Shown piece after piece: positions 1-10,490 of a stretch of 64,000 nt of DNA (position 1 is its first letter; each line of letters starts with the position of its first letter). The position numbers and the translations under genes were made by a program. The notes beneath the pieces were generated by a model. That model worked only from the letters and a program-made list of their open reading frames with translations. It searched no databases and was not told the DNA's origin. Source of the stretch: Streptomyces sp. SW4 (GTDB taxonomy: Bacteria > Actinomycetota > Actinomycetes > Streptomycetales > Streptomycetaceae); assembly GCA_003248315.1 (NCBI GenBank), contig QKWM01000004.1, positions 3,035,001 through 3,099,000 of the forward strand, written 5' to 3'.

Positions 1-1
1 A

Positions 2-988
2 CCGGAGAACGGCAGCCGCGAGACCGCGAGCTACGTGCTGGAGAACGGCTCCGCCCGGTTCGTGTTCACCTCGGTGATCAAGCCGTCCACCGACTGGGGC
101 CGCTTCCTCGCCCAGCACGTGGCGGAGCACGGCGACGGCGTCATCGACCTCGCCATCGAGGTCCCGGACGCCCGTGCCGCGCACGCCTACGCCGTCGAGC
201 ACGGAGCCCGTTCGGTCGCCGAGCCGTACGAGGTCAAGGACGAGCACGGCACCGTCGTCCTCGCCGCCATCGCCACCTACGGCGAGACCCGCCACACCCT
301 GGTGGAGCGCAGCGGCTACGACGGCCCCTACCTGCCCGGCTACACCGCCGCCGCCCCGATGGTCGAGCCGCCCGCCCAGCGCACCTTCCAGGCCATCGAC
401 CACTGCGTCGGCAACGTCGAGCTGGGCCGCATGAACGAGTGGGTCGGCTTCTACAACAAGGTCATGGGCTTCACGAACATGAAGGAGTTCGTGGGCGACG
501 ACATCGCCACCGAGTACAGCGCGCTGATGTCCAAGGTGGTCGCCGACGGCACCCTGAAGGTGAAGTTCCCGATCAACGAGCCCGCGATCGCCAAGAAGAA
601 GTCCCAGATCGACGAGTACCTGGAGTTCTACGGCGGCGCCGGCGTCCAGCACATCGCGCTGAACACCAACGACATCGTGCAGACCGTCCGCACGATGAAG
701 GCCAACGGCGTGCAGTTCCTGGACACGCCCGACTCCTACTACGACACCCTCGGCGAGTGGGTCGGCGACACCCGGGTGCCGATCGAGACGCTGCGCGAGC
801 TGAAGATCCTCGCCGACCGCGACGAGGACGGCTACCTGCTGCAGATCTTCACCAAGCCGGTCCAGGACCGCCCGACCGTCTTCTTCGAGATCATCGAGCG
901 GCACGGCTCCATGGGCTTCGGCAAGGGCAACTTCAAGGCCCTGTTCGAGGCCATCGAGCGCGAGCAGGCCAAGCGCGGCAACCTCTGA
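2..988 (+). CDS. hppD: 4-hydroxyphenylpyruvate dioxygenase, 5'-truncated by window edge
   Basis: Non-heme Fe(II) enzyme converting 4-hydroxyphenylpyruvate to homogentisate in tyrosine catabolism, in the cytosol. The reading frame is open from base 2, so the true start lies before the window. About 328 residues are present of the usual ~380. The C-terminal catalytic vicinal-oxygen-chelate domain is complete: iron-ligand candidates are the His in IDHCVGNV, the His in GVQHIALNT and the Glu in FFEIIER near the C-terminus. The family's conserved C-terminal tail (GFGKGNFKALFEAIE) is also present. No frameshift. It converges with the TPR gene, separated by a small GC hairpin. Confidence 0.96.
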   Translation, partial: PENGSRETASYVLENGSARFVFTSVIKPSTDWGRFLAQHVAEHGDGVIDLAIEVPDARAAHAYAVEHGARSVAEPYEVKDEHGTVVLAAIATYGETRHTLVERSGYDGPYLPGYTAAAPMVEPPAQRTFQAIDHCVGNVELGRMNEWVGFYNKVMGFTNMKEFVGDDIATEYSALMSKVVADGTLKVKFPINEPAIAKKKSQIDEYLEFYGGAGVQHIALNTNDIVQTVRTMKANGVQFLDTPDSYYDTLGEWVGDTRVPIETLRELKILADRDEDGYLLQIFTKPVQDRPTVFFEIIERHGSMGFGKGNFKALFEAIEREQAKRGNL

Positions 989-989
989 C

Positions 990-1004
990 CGCCCCTAGGG
1001 GGCG
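990..1004. terminator. short GC hairpin between convergent genes
   Basis: CGCCCC (990-995) pairs with GGGGCG (999-1004) around a 3-base loop, directly between the hppD stop and the stop of the minus-strand TPR gene. There is no T tract, as is common in Streptomyces. A weak bidirectional terminator candidate. Confidence 0.35.
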
Positions 1005-1005
1005 T

Positions 1006-2412
1006 CTAGAACACGGGCGGGTCCTCCACCGAGGGCTCGCCCAGCCGGTCGAGGGCCCGCCTCGCCTCCGGCACGCCCAGCGGGGAGAAGTACGGGTCGA
1101 TCCGCAGCGCCTCCTGAAGGTGGCGCCGGGCCGCCCCGTACCGTTCCAGCTTCCGCTCGACCATGCCCCGGTGGAACGCGTACAGGGCGCTGCGCACCCC
1201 GCCGCCCTGCTCGCCCTCCGTCGCCCGGACCGCGTACGGCAGCGCCTCCTCGTACTCCCCGGCCCGGTACAGCGCCCAGCCCAGCGCGTCGGCCACCTCG
1301 GTCGCCGGCTGCCGCTTCCACTCCGCCCGCAGCCGCCGGACCGCCGCCCACGCGTCCCCGTGGTCGGCCTCGAACCGCCCCAGCACCAGCTCCTCGTCCA
1401 CCCCGGCCGCCGCGGCCCGGCGCACCCGGTCGCGCAACAGGCCGTACTGGACCCGCGCCGCCTGGTCCAGGCCCAGCGACTCGTACAGCTCGCCCAGCTC
1501 CAGCGCCCACTCCGCCCGCGGCTGCTTGGCCAGCGCCGCCCGGTAGGCCGCCAGCGCCTCGGAGGTCCGGCCCAGCGCCGCCAGCGCCCGCCCCTGGCCG
1601 GCCTGCGCGGCCCGCAGGTCGGGATCGGTGCGCAGCGCCTCCTGGAAGTGCCGCAGCGCCGTCTCCCGGTCCCCGCGCTCCAGCGCCAGCCGCCCGGCCT
1701 GCTCCAGGTACGCCGCCCGCTGGGCCGGCGTCGCCGCCGCCGCGGCGGCGTCGGAGATCTGCGCGGCCGCGTCCTCCCGCCAGCCCATGTCCCGGTAGAC
1801 GGCCGCCGCCCGCGCCTTGACCGCCGGGCCCGACCCCAGCTCCGTCATCCGCTCCAGCGCCTTCGCCACCGCCTCGTGCTTCCCGAGCCCGGTGTACGCC
1901 TCGGCCAGCACCGCCTGCGCGGTCCACCGGCGCGGCGCCGCGTCGCGCGCGGCCTCGGCCCACTTCCGCGCCGCGGGGAAGTCCCGCCGGGCCACCGCGA
2001 GCGACGCCATCGCCTCCAGCGCCCGGGCGTCGCGCGGCCGGTGCCGCAGCGCGCTCTCCAGGGCCCGCCGGGCCCGCGGATACTGCCCGGCGTCCGCCGT
2101 GCGCCGCCCCAGCTCCAGATAGGCCGCCCCGAGCACCGCCCAGGACGCCGCGTCCCGGGGACGCTCCCGCAGCCGCGCCTCGTGCTCGTCGATCAGCACC
2201 GCCAGGTCGGACAGCGCGGCCGGCGCCCCGCCGGTCACCGCGCTGCGCGCCAGCGCCGCCGGTCCGGGCGCCGGCGGGGGAGCGGCCTCGCGCTCCCAGG
2301 GCGCCAGCACCAGCACACCGCCGAGCACGGCACCCGCCGCGGCCGAGGCGACCAGCGCCCGCCGGACCCGGCGGGCACGCCGCCGGCGGCCGGGAACGTC
2401 CAGAATGGTCAT
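1006..2412 (-). CDS. TPR-repeat protein with N-terminal membrane anchor
   Basis: Probable scaffold or assembly protein; no enzymatic function is visible. A basic N-terminus rich in Arg (about residues 7-18) precedes one hydrophobic segment ending before APWERE. The rest is helical repeats with the TPR spacing of A/L/G/Y residues (for example WAVLGAAYLELGR, ARRALESALRHRPRD, LRHFQEALRTDPDL, AYRAALAKQPRAEWALELGELYESLG). I chose the ATG at 2412 because AGGCGG lies 4 bases upstream; an in-frame GTG just before it is possible. Intact. It is divergent from the glycolate-oxidase gene. The partner and process are unknown. Confidence 0.8.
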   Translation of the reverse strand: MTILDVPGRRRRARRVRRALVASAAAGAVLGGVLVLAPWEREAAPPPAPGPAALARSAVTGGAPAALSDLAVLIDEHEARLRERPRDAASWAVLGAAYLELGRRTADAGQYPRARRALESALRHRPRDARALEAMASLAVARRDFPAARKWAEAARDAAPRRWTAQAVLAEAYTGLGKHEAVAKALERMTELGSGPAVKARAAAVYRDMGWREDAAAQISDAAAAAATPAQRAAYLEQAGRLALERGDRETALRHFQEALRTDPDLRAAQAGQGRALAALGRTSEALAAYRAALAKQPRAEWALELGELYESLGLDQAARVQYGLLRDRVRRAAAAGVDEELVLGRFEADHGDAWAAVRRLRAEWKRQPATEVADALGWALYRAGEYEEALPYAVRATEGEQGGGVRSALYAFHRGMVERKLERYGAARRHLQEALRIDPYFSPLGVPEARRALDRLGEPSVEDPPVF

Positions 2413-2513
2413 CACACCGCCTACTGTGCGCCGGACCCGTGAGCGCACCCGGGCAGCCGAAGGGTGCCGCCCGCGGGGTTCACACCGATGGCCCCCGGTG
2501 CGACCCTGTGATC

Positions 2514-3923
2514 ATGAGCCGTATCGAAGCGCGCCCCGACGAGGACGGCGCGGTCACGGGCGACCTCGTCGGCCGGCTGCTGGCCGGCCTGCCCGCCGAC
2601 GCCGTGCTCACCGACCCCGACGTCACCGCCTCCTACGCCCACGACATGGCGAGTTTCTGCCCGGCCGGCGCCCCGGCCGTGGTGGTCCTGCCCCGCACGG
2701 TCGAAGAGGTGCAGCACGTCATGCGCACCGCCACCGCGCTGCGCGTGCCGGTCGTCCCGCAGGGCGCCCGCACCGGCCTGTCCGGCGGCGCCAACGCCAC
2801 CGACGGCTGCATCGTGCTGTCCCTGACCAAGATGGACCGCATCCTGGAGATCAGCCCCGTCGACCGCATCGCCGTCGTCGAACCCGGCGTCGTCAACGCC
2901 ACGCTCTCCCGCGCGGTCGGCGAACACGGCCTGTACTACCCTCCCGACCCCTCCAGCTGGGAGATGTGCACCATCGGCGGCAACATCGGCACCGCCTCCG
3001 GCGGCCTGTGCTGCGTGAAGTACGGGGTCACCGCCGAGTACGTCCTCGGCCTCGACGTCGTCCTCGCCGACGGCCGCCTGATGTCCACCGGCCGCCGCAC
3101 CGCCAAGGGCGTCGCCGGGTACGACCTCACCCGCCTCTTCGTCGGCTCCGAGGGCTCCCTCGGCGTCGTCGTCCGGGCCGTGCTCGCCCTGCGGCCCCGG
3201 CCGCCGCAGCAGCTGGTGCTGGCCGCCGAGTTCGCCTCCGCGTCGGCCGCCTGCGACGCGGTGTGCCGGATCATGGAGGGCGGCCACGTCCCGTCCCTGC
3301 TCGAACTGATGGACCGTACGACGGTCAAGGCGGTCAACGACCTGGCGCACATGGGCCTGCCCGAGTCCACGGAGGCCCTGCTGCTGGCCGCCTTCGACAC
3401 CCCCGACCCGGCCGCCGACCTCGCGGCCGTCGGCGCGCTGTGCGAGGCGGCCGGCGCCACCCAGGTGGTCCCCGCCGACGACGCCGCCGAGTCCGAACTG
3501 CTGCTCCAGGCGCGGCGGCTGTCGCTCACCGCGCTGGAGGCGGTCAAGGGCACGACGATGATCGACGACGTGTGCGTGCCCCGCTCCCGGCTCGGCGACA
3601 TGCTCGAGGGCGTCGAGCGCATCGCCGCCAAGTACGACCTCACCATCGGGGTCTGCGCCCACGCGGGCGACGGCAACACCCACCCGACGGTCTGCTTCGA
3701 CGCCGCCGACCCCGAGGAGTCCCGGCGCGCCCGCGAGTCCTTCGACGCGATCATGGCCCTCGGCCTGGAACTCGGCGGCACCATCACCGGCGAGCACGGC
3801 GTGGGCGTGCTGAAGAAGGAGTGGCTGGCGCGCGAGGTCGGGCCGGTGGGCCTGGAGATGCAGCGGGCGATCAAGCAGGCCTTCGACCCGCTCGGCATCC
3901 TCAACCCGGGCAAGCTGTTCTGA
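2514..3923 (+). CDS. FAD-linked glycolate/D-lactate oxidase (GlcD type)
   Basis: Flavoprotein of the vanillyl-alcohol oxidase fold that oxidises 2-hydroxy acids such as glycolate or D-lactate. The N-terminal FAD-binding domain shows VPVVPQGARTGLSGGA (about residues 80-95) and the glycine-rich IGGNIGTASGG stretch. The C-terminal FAD-oxidase domain carries CAHAGDGNTHP and GTITGEHGVGVLKKEW, both family signatures. Length (~469 aa) is normal and there is no frameshift. ATG at 2514 starts MSRIEARPDE; a GTG two codons earlier is the alternative. Substrate cannot be fixed from sequence; no glcE/glcF partners are nearby. Confidence 0.9.
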   Translation: MSRIEARPDEDGAVTGDLVGRLLAGLPADAVLTDPDVTASYAHDMASFCPAGAPAVVVLPRTVEEVQHVMRTATALRVPVVPQGARTGLSGGANATDGCIVLSLTKMDRILEISPVDRIAVVEPGVVNATLSRAVGEHGLYYPPDPSSWEMCTIGGNIGTASGGLCCVKYGVTAEYVLGLDVVLADGRLMSTGRRTAKGVAGYDLTRLFVGSEGSLGVVVRAVLALRPRPPQQLVLAAEFASASAACDAVCRIMEGGHVPSLLELMDRTTVKAVNDLAHMGLPESTEALLLAAFDTPDPAADLAAVGALCEAAGATQVVPADDAAESELLLQARRLSLTALEAVKGTTMIDDVCVPRSRLGDMLEGVERIAAKYDLTIGVCAHAGDGNTHPTVCFDAADPEESRRARESFDAIMALGLELGGTITGEHGVGVLKKEWLAREVGPVGLEMQRAIKQAFDPLGILNPGKLF

Positions 3924-3966
3924 GACCCGGGCGAGCCGCCGCGCCGGCCCCGGCGTGCACCGCCGC

Positions 3967-4382
3967 TCACTGGGCGAGCAGCTCGGCCAGACCGTCGTCC
4001 AGACCGAGCTGCTCGCCCTCACTGCCCGGGGGCAGGCGCGCAGCGTCCGCTCCAGCCAGGCCGACACCTGGGCCACGGGCGCCTCCAGCAGCGCGTCCCC
4101 GTCCGGGCTGCTCAGTGCCATCAGCACGACGCTGCGTCCGTCCGCCTTCGTCGGCCACACCCGCACGTCCCCGTGCCCGCAGGGCCGGAAGACGCCCTCG
4201 ACCAGCAGGTCGCGGGCGAAGGTCCAGTGCACCGGCCGGTCGGAGTTGATGTGGAAGGTGATGTGGACGGCGTACGGATCGTCCGTCCGGTAGGCGAGCC
4301 GGGCGGGTACCGGAACGGCGTGCTCCGGCGACAGGATGAGCCGCAGTTCCAGCTCCCGCTCGACGACGGTGATGTGGTGCAT
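3967..4382 (-). CDS. ssgG: SsgA-like sporulation/cell-division protein (frameshifted)
   Basis: SALP family proteins are restricted to morphologically complex actinomycetes and help position or remodel septal peptidoglycan during sporulation. The 138-residue product begins MHHITVVERELELRLIL and has the family core (PVPARLAYRTDDPYAVHITF, WTFARDLLVEGV, GDVRVWP). The start at 4382 has GAGGCGG eight bases upstream. A one-base loss in the G run at 4028-4032 shifts the last ~27 codons; the restored end reads ...RACPPGSEGEQLGLDDGLAELLAQ in pieces. The subfamily symbol rests on its position next to a glycolate oxidase and hppD, as I recall for S. coelicolor ssgG. Confidence 0.82.
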
Positions 4383-4652
4383 GACGTGGCCGCCTCTCTC
4401 GTGTCGGTACGTGACCTGTGCTGGTCCGTCACGAGGGAGAGCGGCCGGGGCCGCGAGCATTACGCGGGTTCGCCGAAGATTTTTCGCGGACTTCTCCCGC
4501 CGGGGTGAACGCAGGCCCGCCCGGGTGTGAAGCCCTGTGCACGAGGTTGCCCGGAAAGGGGCGGGTCCGGCGGGAGTGGCGGTGCCCGGTGCGCCGGTCT
4601 GATAGATGTGGAGGCCCCATACCACCCATCGAGCAGATACGGGACGACGGAC

Positions 4653-6361
4653 ATGAGCGCCCCAACCCCGGCCCCCGGCGACGACAGGCCCCGCGAAGGG
4701 TATTACCCGGACCCGTCCATTCCTGGATACGTCCGGTACTGGAACGGCGCCGCCTGGGTGCCGGGCACCAGCCGGCCGGCGCCCAAGGACGGCGAGCCGC
4801 TCGCCCCGCCGCCCGGCGTGCGTCCCGCGCAGCCGTCCGTCGAGGAGACCGGGCCGCACTTCTTCGACGAGGACCCGGTCGAGGAGTCCGCCGCCCCCGC
4901 CGCGACGGGCACCCCCGCGCCGCGGCACGGCAGCGCGCCCGAGCCCGCGTCGGCGTGGGGCACCGACGAGGCCCGCCGCGCCCCGTGGCCGGCCGCCCCG
5001 CAGGGCGACGACCCGAGGCTGCCGTCCGCGTCCGCGCCGTCCTCCCCGTCCTCCCCGTCCGCGCCGTCCCCGGCCGCCGGCGGCTGGCCGGAGGCGGCGG
5101 GCTCGGCGGCGGCCGGATCGCCGGGGACCGGGCCCGCCGGTGCCGGCTCCCCGGGGGCGACGGCCGACGGCGCCGGATCCGGGTCCGCCGGTGCTGCCGG
5201 GACCGGGACGCCGGGGCTCCCGTACGTCCCCGCGGGCACGGTCCGCCGGGCGCGCCGCGGGCGCCCCGACGGCCGCATCCGGCGAGGCGGAGGCCGCGAC
5301 GGACGGCACGTTCGTCTTCCGCCGCCCGACCGCCGAAGCGCCGCCGGCCCGCCCCGCCGACGAGGGCACGATGACCTTCCGCGCGGTTCCCCGCGCGCCG
5401 GGCGGCACGACGCGGAGGCCGGCGCCGCGTCCGGCGGACCCGGCGGCGCCGCCGGACGGACGGCCACCGCGCAGGGGGGACCGACGTCCTCCGCGCAGGC
5501 CGGGCCGGCCGCCCACGCCCCCACGGCCCTCTCGGGCCCCCAGCAGGCGAGCCCCGCCGGGCCTCGGCAGGCGAACCCCACCGTCCCCCCGCAGTCGGCG
5601 CCCGCCGCTCCCCAGCCGCCCGCCACGCCCCAGCACGCCTCCGCACCCCCACAGGCCGCCCCCGCTTCCCCACAGGCCTCCGCACCCCAGCAGGCCCCCG
5701 CGTCCCCGCAGGCCTCGCCGGCCGCCGCGACGCCGCTCACCAGCGGCCCCGGCGGCGGACAGTCGTCCTGGGCGCAGCAGGTGCACCGGCTCGCGGGCGC
5801 GGCCGGTGACGACCAGCCCGTCGCCCCGTGGAAGCCGCCCGTCGAGGACCCGTTCCAGGCCGCCGCCCGGCGCCAGGCGTCGGCGCGCCCCGCCGGACTC
5901 GGCAAGCGGCTGGCCGCCCGGCTGCTGGACACCCTCGTCCTCGGCGCCGTCACCGCCGTGGCCGCGGTCCCGCTCGGCATCCAGGCCGTCGACCACATCA
6001 ACGGCAAGATCGAAGCGGCCAAGCTCTCCGGCGAGACCGTCACCGTCTGGCTCCTGGACGGCACCACCTCCGTCCACCTAGGCATCGTGCTGGCCGTCCT
6101 GCTGCTCGCCGGCGTGCTGTTCGAGGTGCTGCCCACCGCCAAGTGGGGCCGCACGCTCGGCAAGAAGCTGCTCGGCCTGGAGGTGCGGGACATCGAGGCC
6201 CACGAGTCCCCGTCCTTCGGCGCCGCGCTGCGCCGCTGGCTGGTCTACAGCATCCCGGGCTCCTGGTCGTCGGGGTCGTGGGCGTCCTGTGGTGCCTGTT
6301 CGACCGGCCGTGGCACCAGTGCTGGCACGACAAGGCGGCGCACACGTTCGTCGCCGGCTGA
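4653..6361 (+). CDS. RDD-family membrane protein with DUF2510 N-terminus (frameshifted)
   Basis: Starts MSAPTPAPGDDRPREG and has a DUF2510 motif near residues 11-35 (GYYPDPSIPGYVRYWNGAAW). A long low-complexity linker rich in Pro, Ala and Gln follows (many PQ/PQA repeats at 5520-5740), then a C-terminal RDD domain (GLGKRLAARLLDTLVLG, TAKWGRTLGKKLLGLEVRD, ending WHDKAAHTFVAG) with about three membrane segments. Frame changes near 5240 and 5410, within the linker, and near 6262, within the RDD domain, are needed to read the whole gene. RDD proteins are poorly understood; some relatives act in ion transport. A second RDD gene follows immediately. Confidence 0.82.
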
Positions 6362-6499
6362 CCGCCCGCCCGCCGCAGCCGGGGCGGCCGTACCCCGCGC
6401 CGTCCGCCGCTGCCGGGGCGGCCGTTCCCGTGCGGGTGCCGTACTCCGGACGGCCGCTCGCCGGATGCGGCGCCGTGGGGATCGCGGTCGACTCGGGCC

Positions 6500-7267
6500 A
6501 TGAGCAGCGAACCGCCTCCCGGCCCCGGCCAGCAGCGGCCGGACGACGACGACCCGTTCAGGAAGCAGACCCCGCCGCCCGGACCGGGCCCGGGTGCGGG
6601 CGCCGGCAGTGGTGGCACCGGCGGCGGCTCCGGCTCGCCGTACGACAACCCCCCGCCCGGCGGCCCGCCCCCGCCCGGCGGCACCCCGCCCCCGGCGGCC
6701 AGCCCCCGCCGTACGGGGCGGTGGCGGCCCCTATGACGGCGGCGGCGGTCCCTACGGCGGCGGCCCCTACGGCGGTGATCCGTACGGCGGGGGCGGCTAC
6801 CCGCCGACCCGCTGGCCGGGATGCCCCCGCTCGCCGACAGCGGCCGGCGCACCCTGGCCCGGATCATCGACATGATCCTGGTCGGCGTCGTGGTCTGGCT
6901 CCTCAGCTGGGCCTTCCGCGTCAACTCGTACGAGATCGACGGCGATCAGATCGAGGCGAGCAAGTCCATCGGCCAGTCGCTCATCGCCGTCGTGCTGTAC
7001 ATGGCGTACGACACGATCCTGACCGCCAGGCGCGGACAGACCCTCGGCAAGCAGTGGCTGGGCATGCGCGTGGCCAACCTGGACAACGGGTCGACGCCCT
7101 CCGTCCAGACCTCGCTGATCCGCGCGGCCGTGCTGTGGATCCCGTTCGCCTTCTGCTGCGCGTGCGTCTGGACCATCATCTGCGGCGGCTGGAGCTTCTT
7201 CGACAAGCCCTACAAGCAGGGCCTGCACGACAAGGCGGCCAAGACGGTGGTGGTCAGCACCGGTTGA
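6500..7267 (+). CDS. second RDD-family membrane protein (frameshifted)
   Basis: Begins MSSEPPPGPGQQRPDDDDPF, then a Gly/Pro/Tyr-rich disordered region with PYGGG-type repeats (6700-6800). An RDD domain from about 6821 follows: SGRRTLARIIDMILVG, RRGQTLGKQWLGMRVAN, ending GLHDKAAKTVVVSTG, with three hydrophobic segments. Three single-base losses (about 6690, 6716 and 6806) break the N-terminal linker; reading across them restores GGQPPPYGGGGGPYD and PPDPLAGMPPLADSG. Tandem with the preceding RDD gene, likely co-transcribed, since there is no terminator between them. Confidence 0.8.
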
Positions 7268-7288
7268 GCCGCACGGACCCCGGGCCGC

Positions 7289-7607
7289 TCAGGCGGCCCG
7301 CTGGCGCACCGGCTCGCCGGTGCGCCCGCCCGTCCGGGCGACGGGCACCGGCTCTTCGTGCCGCGGGCCGAGGCGGGCCGGGGGCGGCCGCCGCCCGGCG
7401 CGGCCGGGGCGCGGCCACCGTCAGGGCGACCAGCAGCCCGAGAGCGAGGCCCACGACGGCGATGGCGGCGGTGACGGCGGCTCCGGGGGCGGAACCCGCC
7501 TGCGCCGCCAGCAGCATGGCGAGAGTCGAGAAGATCACGGTGCACGAGCCGTAGACGAACTGTGCGACGGTCGGGCGTGGCATGGCCATCGTGTCCTCGG
7601 CAGACAT
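7289..7607 (-). CDS. small membrane protein (frameshifted)
   Basis: Hypothetical protein of about 105 residues. The N-terminus MSAEDTMAMPRPTVAQ is followed by two hydrophobic segments (FSTLAMLLAAQ and GAAVTAAIAVVGLALGLLVAL) and a polar Arg/Ala-rich tail. The tail is shifted around 7375-7400; the frame ending EEPVPVARTGG...RQRAA and stopping at 7289 looks like the genuine C-terminus. Start is uncertain: ATG at 7607, or ATG at 7589, which has GAGGA just upstream. No function recognised. Divergent from the M6 protease. Confidence 0.6.
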
Positions 7608-7823
7608 CGGGGGTGAAACGGGCTGTCGGCCTGGCTTTCCGCCGACGTCAGGGCGTTCCGCCAATCGACTCTAGTCGCCTGCATGCCCGAGGGAACGAAC
7701 AGTAAGCGTGAGCTGACCAACAGTGCCGATGCACGGGGGGCGCACGGAGTCATGGCGTCCGGCAAGTGGACGGCCTCGCGCGCCCGTTCGGTGCCGCCGG
7801 CGGTTCGCCGTCCGTTCGCCGGC

Positions 7824-7840
7824 CGTCCGCAAAGCGGACG
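7824..7840. other. short hairpin in the protease upstream region
   Basis: CGTCCGC and GCGGACG flank an AAA loop. It lies in the 397-base region between the small membrane gene and the protease, in which I see no gene. Could be a regulatory hairpin or chance in GC-rich DNA. Confidence 0.35.
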
Positions 7841-7918
7841 CCGGCTCCGCATAGTGCACTTGTTCTGCTCAAGTCAAGGTCTGTCTTTTCCGGCGAACCT
7901 CTAGTCAAATGTCGTCAC

Positions 7919-7944
7919 TTGACAACACGCGTTGATCACGCGTG
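7919..7944 (+). promoter_or_regulatory. candidate -35 element plus inverted repeat upstream of protease gene
   Basis: TTGACA at 7919-7924 is a perfect -35 hexamer, followed by an inverted repeat CACGCGT (7926-7932), 5-base spacer, ACGCGTG (7938-7944), about 60 bases before the protease start. No convincing -10 hexamer is seen at 17 bases. The repeat could be an operator. Confidence 0.4.
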
Positions 7945-8004
7945 CGCGGACCCAGCACGTCCTCTGACCCCCATCCGCGCACGTGCACGCGGGGAGGAAC
8001 TCAA

Positions 8005-10355
8005 GTGACCAGTAGACCCTGGACGTTGAGAGCGGCGGCCACCGCCGTCGCCATCGCCGCGGCCGGCGCCACGCTCTCCGCCGCCGGCGTCGCCCAGGCG
8101 GACGTCCCCGTCCGCCCCGAGGCCGTGGACCGCCAGGACCCGCACCCGGCGAAGGACGGCCACGGGCACGACCTCGAAGGCCCCCTGAGCAAGACGCAGG
8201 AGGCCCAGCGCGAGGAGGCCCTGAAGCAGGTCATCTCCGGCAAGGCCTCGGTGAAGAAGAAGGACGGCTCCAACGTCGTCCAGCTGAAGAGCAAGAAGGG
8301 CGACGCCAAGTACGTCGAGCTGGGCCGGGAGAAGACCGACAAGATCTTCACCATCCTGGTCGAGTTCGGCGACAAGGTCGACAGCCGGTACGGCGGCACC
8401 CCGGGCCCGCTGCACAACCAGATACCCAAGCCGGACCGCAAGAAGGACAACTCCACGGCCTGGAAGGCCGACTACGACCGCCAGCACTTCGAGGACCTGT
8501 ACTTCGGCTCCGGCGAGGGCGTCAACTCGGTCAAGACGTACTACGAGAAGCAGTCCTCCGGCCGCTACTCGGTCGAGGGCGAGGTCTCCGACTGGGTCAA
8601 GGTCCCCTACAACGAGGCCCGCTACGGCAACAACGCGTGCGGTGACACCAACTGCCCGAGCGTGTGGAACGTCGTCAGCGACGGCCTGAACGCCTGGGTC
8701 GAGCAGCAGAAGGCGGCCGGCCGCACCGACGCCCAGATCAAGGCGGACGTCGCGCGCTTCGACGAGTGGGACCGCTACGACTTCGACGGCGACGGCGACT
8801 TCAACGAGTCCGACGGCTACATCGACCACTTCCAGATCGTGCACGCCGGCGAGGACGAGTCCGCGGGCGGCGGCGCCCAGGGCACCGACGCGATCTGGGC
8901 CCACCGCTGGTACGCCTTCGGCACCGACGCCGGCGCCACCGGCCCGAGCAGAACAAGCTCGGCGGCGCGCAGATCGGCTCCACCGGTGTCTGGGTCGGCG
9001 ACTACACCATCCAGCCGGAGAACGGCGGACTCGGTGTCTACGCCCACGAGTACGGCCACGACCTCGGCCTGCCGGACCACTACGACACCGCGGGCGGCGA
9101 GAACTCCACGGGCTTCTGGACGCTGATGTCGTCCGGCTCCTGGCTCGGCACCGGCCGCAACGAGATCGGCGACCTGCCCGGCGACATGACCGCCTGGGAC
9201 AAGCTCCAGCTCGGCTGGCTGAACTACGACACCGCCAAGGCGGGCGTGAACTCCTGGCACAAGCTGGGCGTCGCCGAGTACAACACCAAGCACAAGCAGG
9301 CGCTCGTCGTCGAACTGCCCAAGAAGGCCGTCACCACCGAGATCGTCCCGCCCGCCGAGGGCGAGACCCAGTGGTGGAGCGGCAGCGGCGACAACCTCAA
9401 GAACACGCTGAGCCGTTCGGTCGACCTGACCGGCAAGTCGAAGGCCGAGCTGACCTTCGACGGCTGGTACGACATCGAGGCCAACTACGACTACCTCTAC
9501 ACCGAGGTCTCCACCGACGGCGGCGCCAACTGGACCGCCATCGACGGCACCGTGGACGGCCAGCCCATCCCGCGCGACGGCAGCGACAAGCCGGCCCTGC
9601 ACGGCACGCTCGACGGGTACAAGAAGCTCGCGTACTCCCTGGACGCCTACGCCGGCCGGAAGATCGACCTGCGCTTCCGCTACCAGACCGACGGCGGCGT
9701 CGCCCAGAAGGGCTTCACGGCCGACGCGATCACGGTCACCGCGGACGGCGCGGCGCTGTTCACCGACAACGCCGAGTCCGAGGACGCGGCCTGGACGAAG
9801 AACGGCTTCTCGCGCGTGGGCGCCTCCTTCACCAAGGACTACGCCCAGTACTACATCGCCGAGAACCGGCAGTACGTGTCGTACGACAAGACCCTGAAGA
9901 CCGGCCCGTACAACTTCGGCTTCACCGCGCGCCCGGACTGGGTCGAGCACTACGCGTACCAGAACGGCCTGCTCATCTGGAAGTGGGACACCTCCCAGCA
10001 GGACAACAACACCAGCCAGCACCCCGGCACCGGTCTGGTCCTGCCGGTCGACTCCCACCCGACCGCGCTGAAGTGGGCGGACGGCACCCTGATGCGCAAC
10101 CGGATCCAGAGCTACGACGCGCCGTTCAGCAAGTACCGCACCGACGGCATGACGCTGCACAAGGCGGACGTGGCGACGTACATCCCGGGCTCGAAGGGCG
10201 TGTCCGTCTTCAACGACCGGACGAACGACTACTACGACGAGTCGAACCCGACCGGCGGCGTCAAGATCACTGACACCAACACGAAGATCAAGATCCTCAA
10301 GGAGGCCAGGAACGGCTCGACCATCGAGCTGGAGGTCGGCCCCGCGGGTAGGTAG
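8005..10355 (+). CDS. secreted M6-family (immune inhibitor A-like) metalloprotease (frameshifted)
   Basis: Extracellular zinc protease. GTG start at 8005 with a strong GGGGAGGAAC site; the signal peptide is about residues 1-33 with an AQA cleavage site. A Lys-rich propeptide-like region follows, then the catalytic domain with HEYGHDLGLPDHYD (zinc motif HExxH plus downstream Asp, around 9045). The C-terminal half carries an immune-inhibitor-A type beta-rich region (DGWYDIEANYDYLYTEVSTDGG). The restored length is ~782 aa, typical for M6. One base is missing in the C run at 8942-8945 (GATGPEQNKLGGAQ when restored). A perfect 15-bp terminator follows. Confidence 0.92.
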
Positions 10356-10381
10356 AACCACATCTTCGCAGGTCAGAGCGT

Positions 10382-10417
10382 GATCGGCGGCGACCCCCTG
10401 GCGGGTCGCCGCCGATC
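10382..10417 (+). terminator. strong terminator of the M6 protease gene
   Basis: Perfect 15-bp stem (10382-10396 with 10403-10417; arm GATCGGCGGCGACCC) and a 6-base loop, 27 bases after the protease stop, followed by GTGTTT. Confidence 0.85.
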
Positions 10418-10490
10418 CGTGTTTAGGTGCGTCCTGTGGTTCTCTTATTGACACACGGATCGACACCGACCGACACGGGGGTATGACCGC

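Noticed and set aside
439..2442. A 667-residue Arg-rich open frame on the plus strand
   Set aside because: It lies antisense to the TPR gene and out of frame with hppD. Its composition (Arg/Pro/Gly runs) is the usual shadow of GC-rich coding DNA.
2421..6077. Very long minus-strand open frame of 1218 codons
   Set aside because: It runs antisense through the RDD and oxidase genes and only includes the genuine ssgG residues in its middle. The rest has shadow-frame composition.
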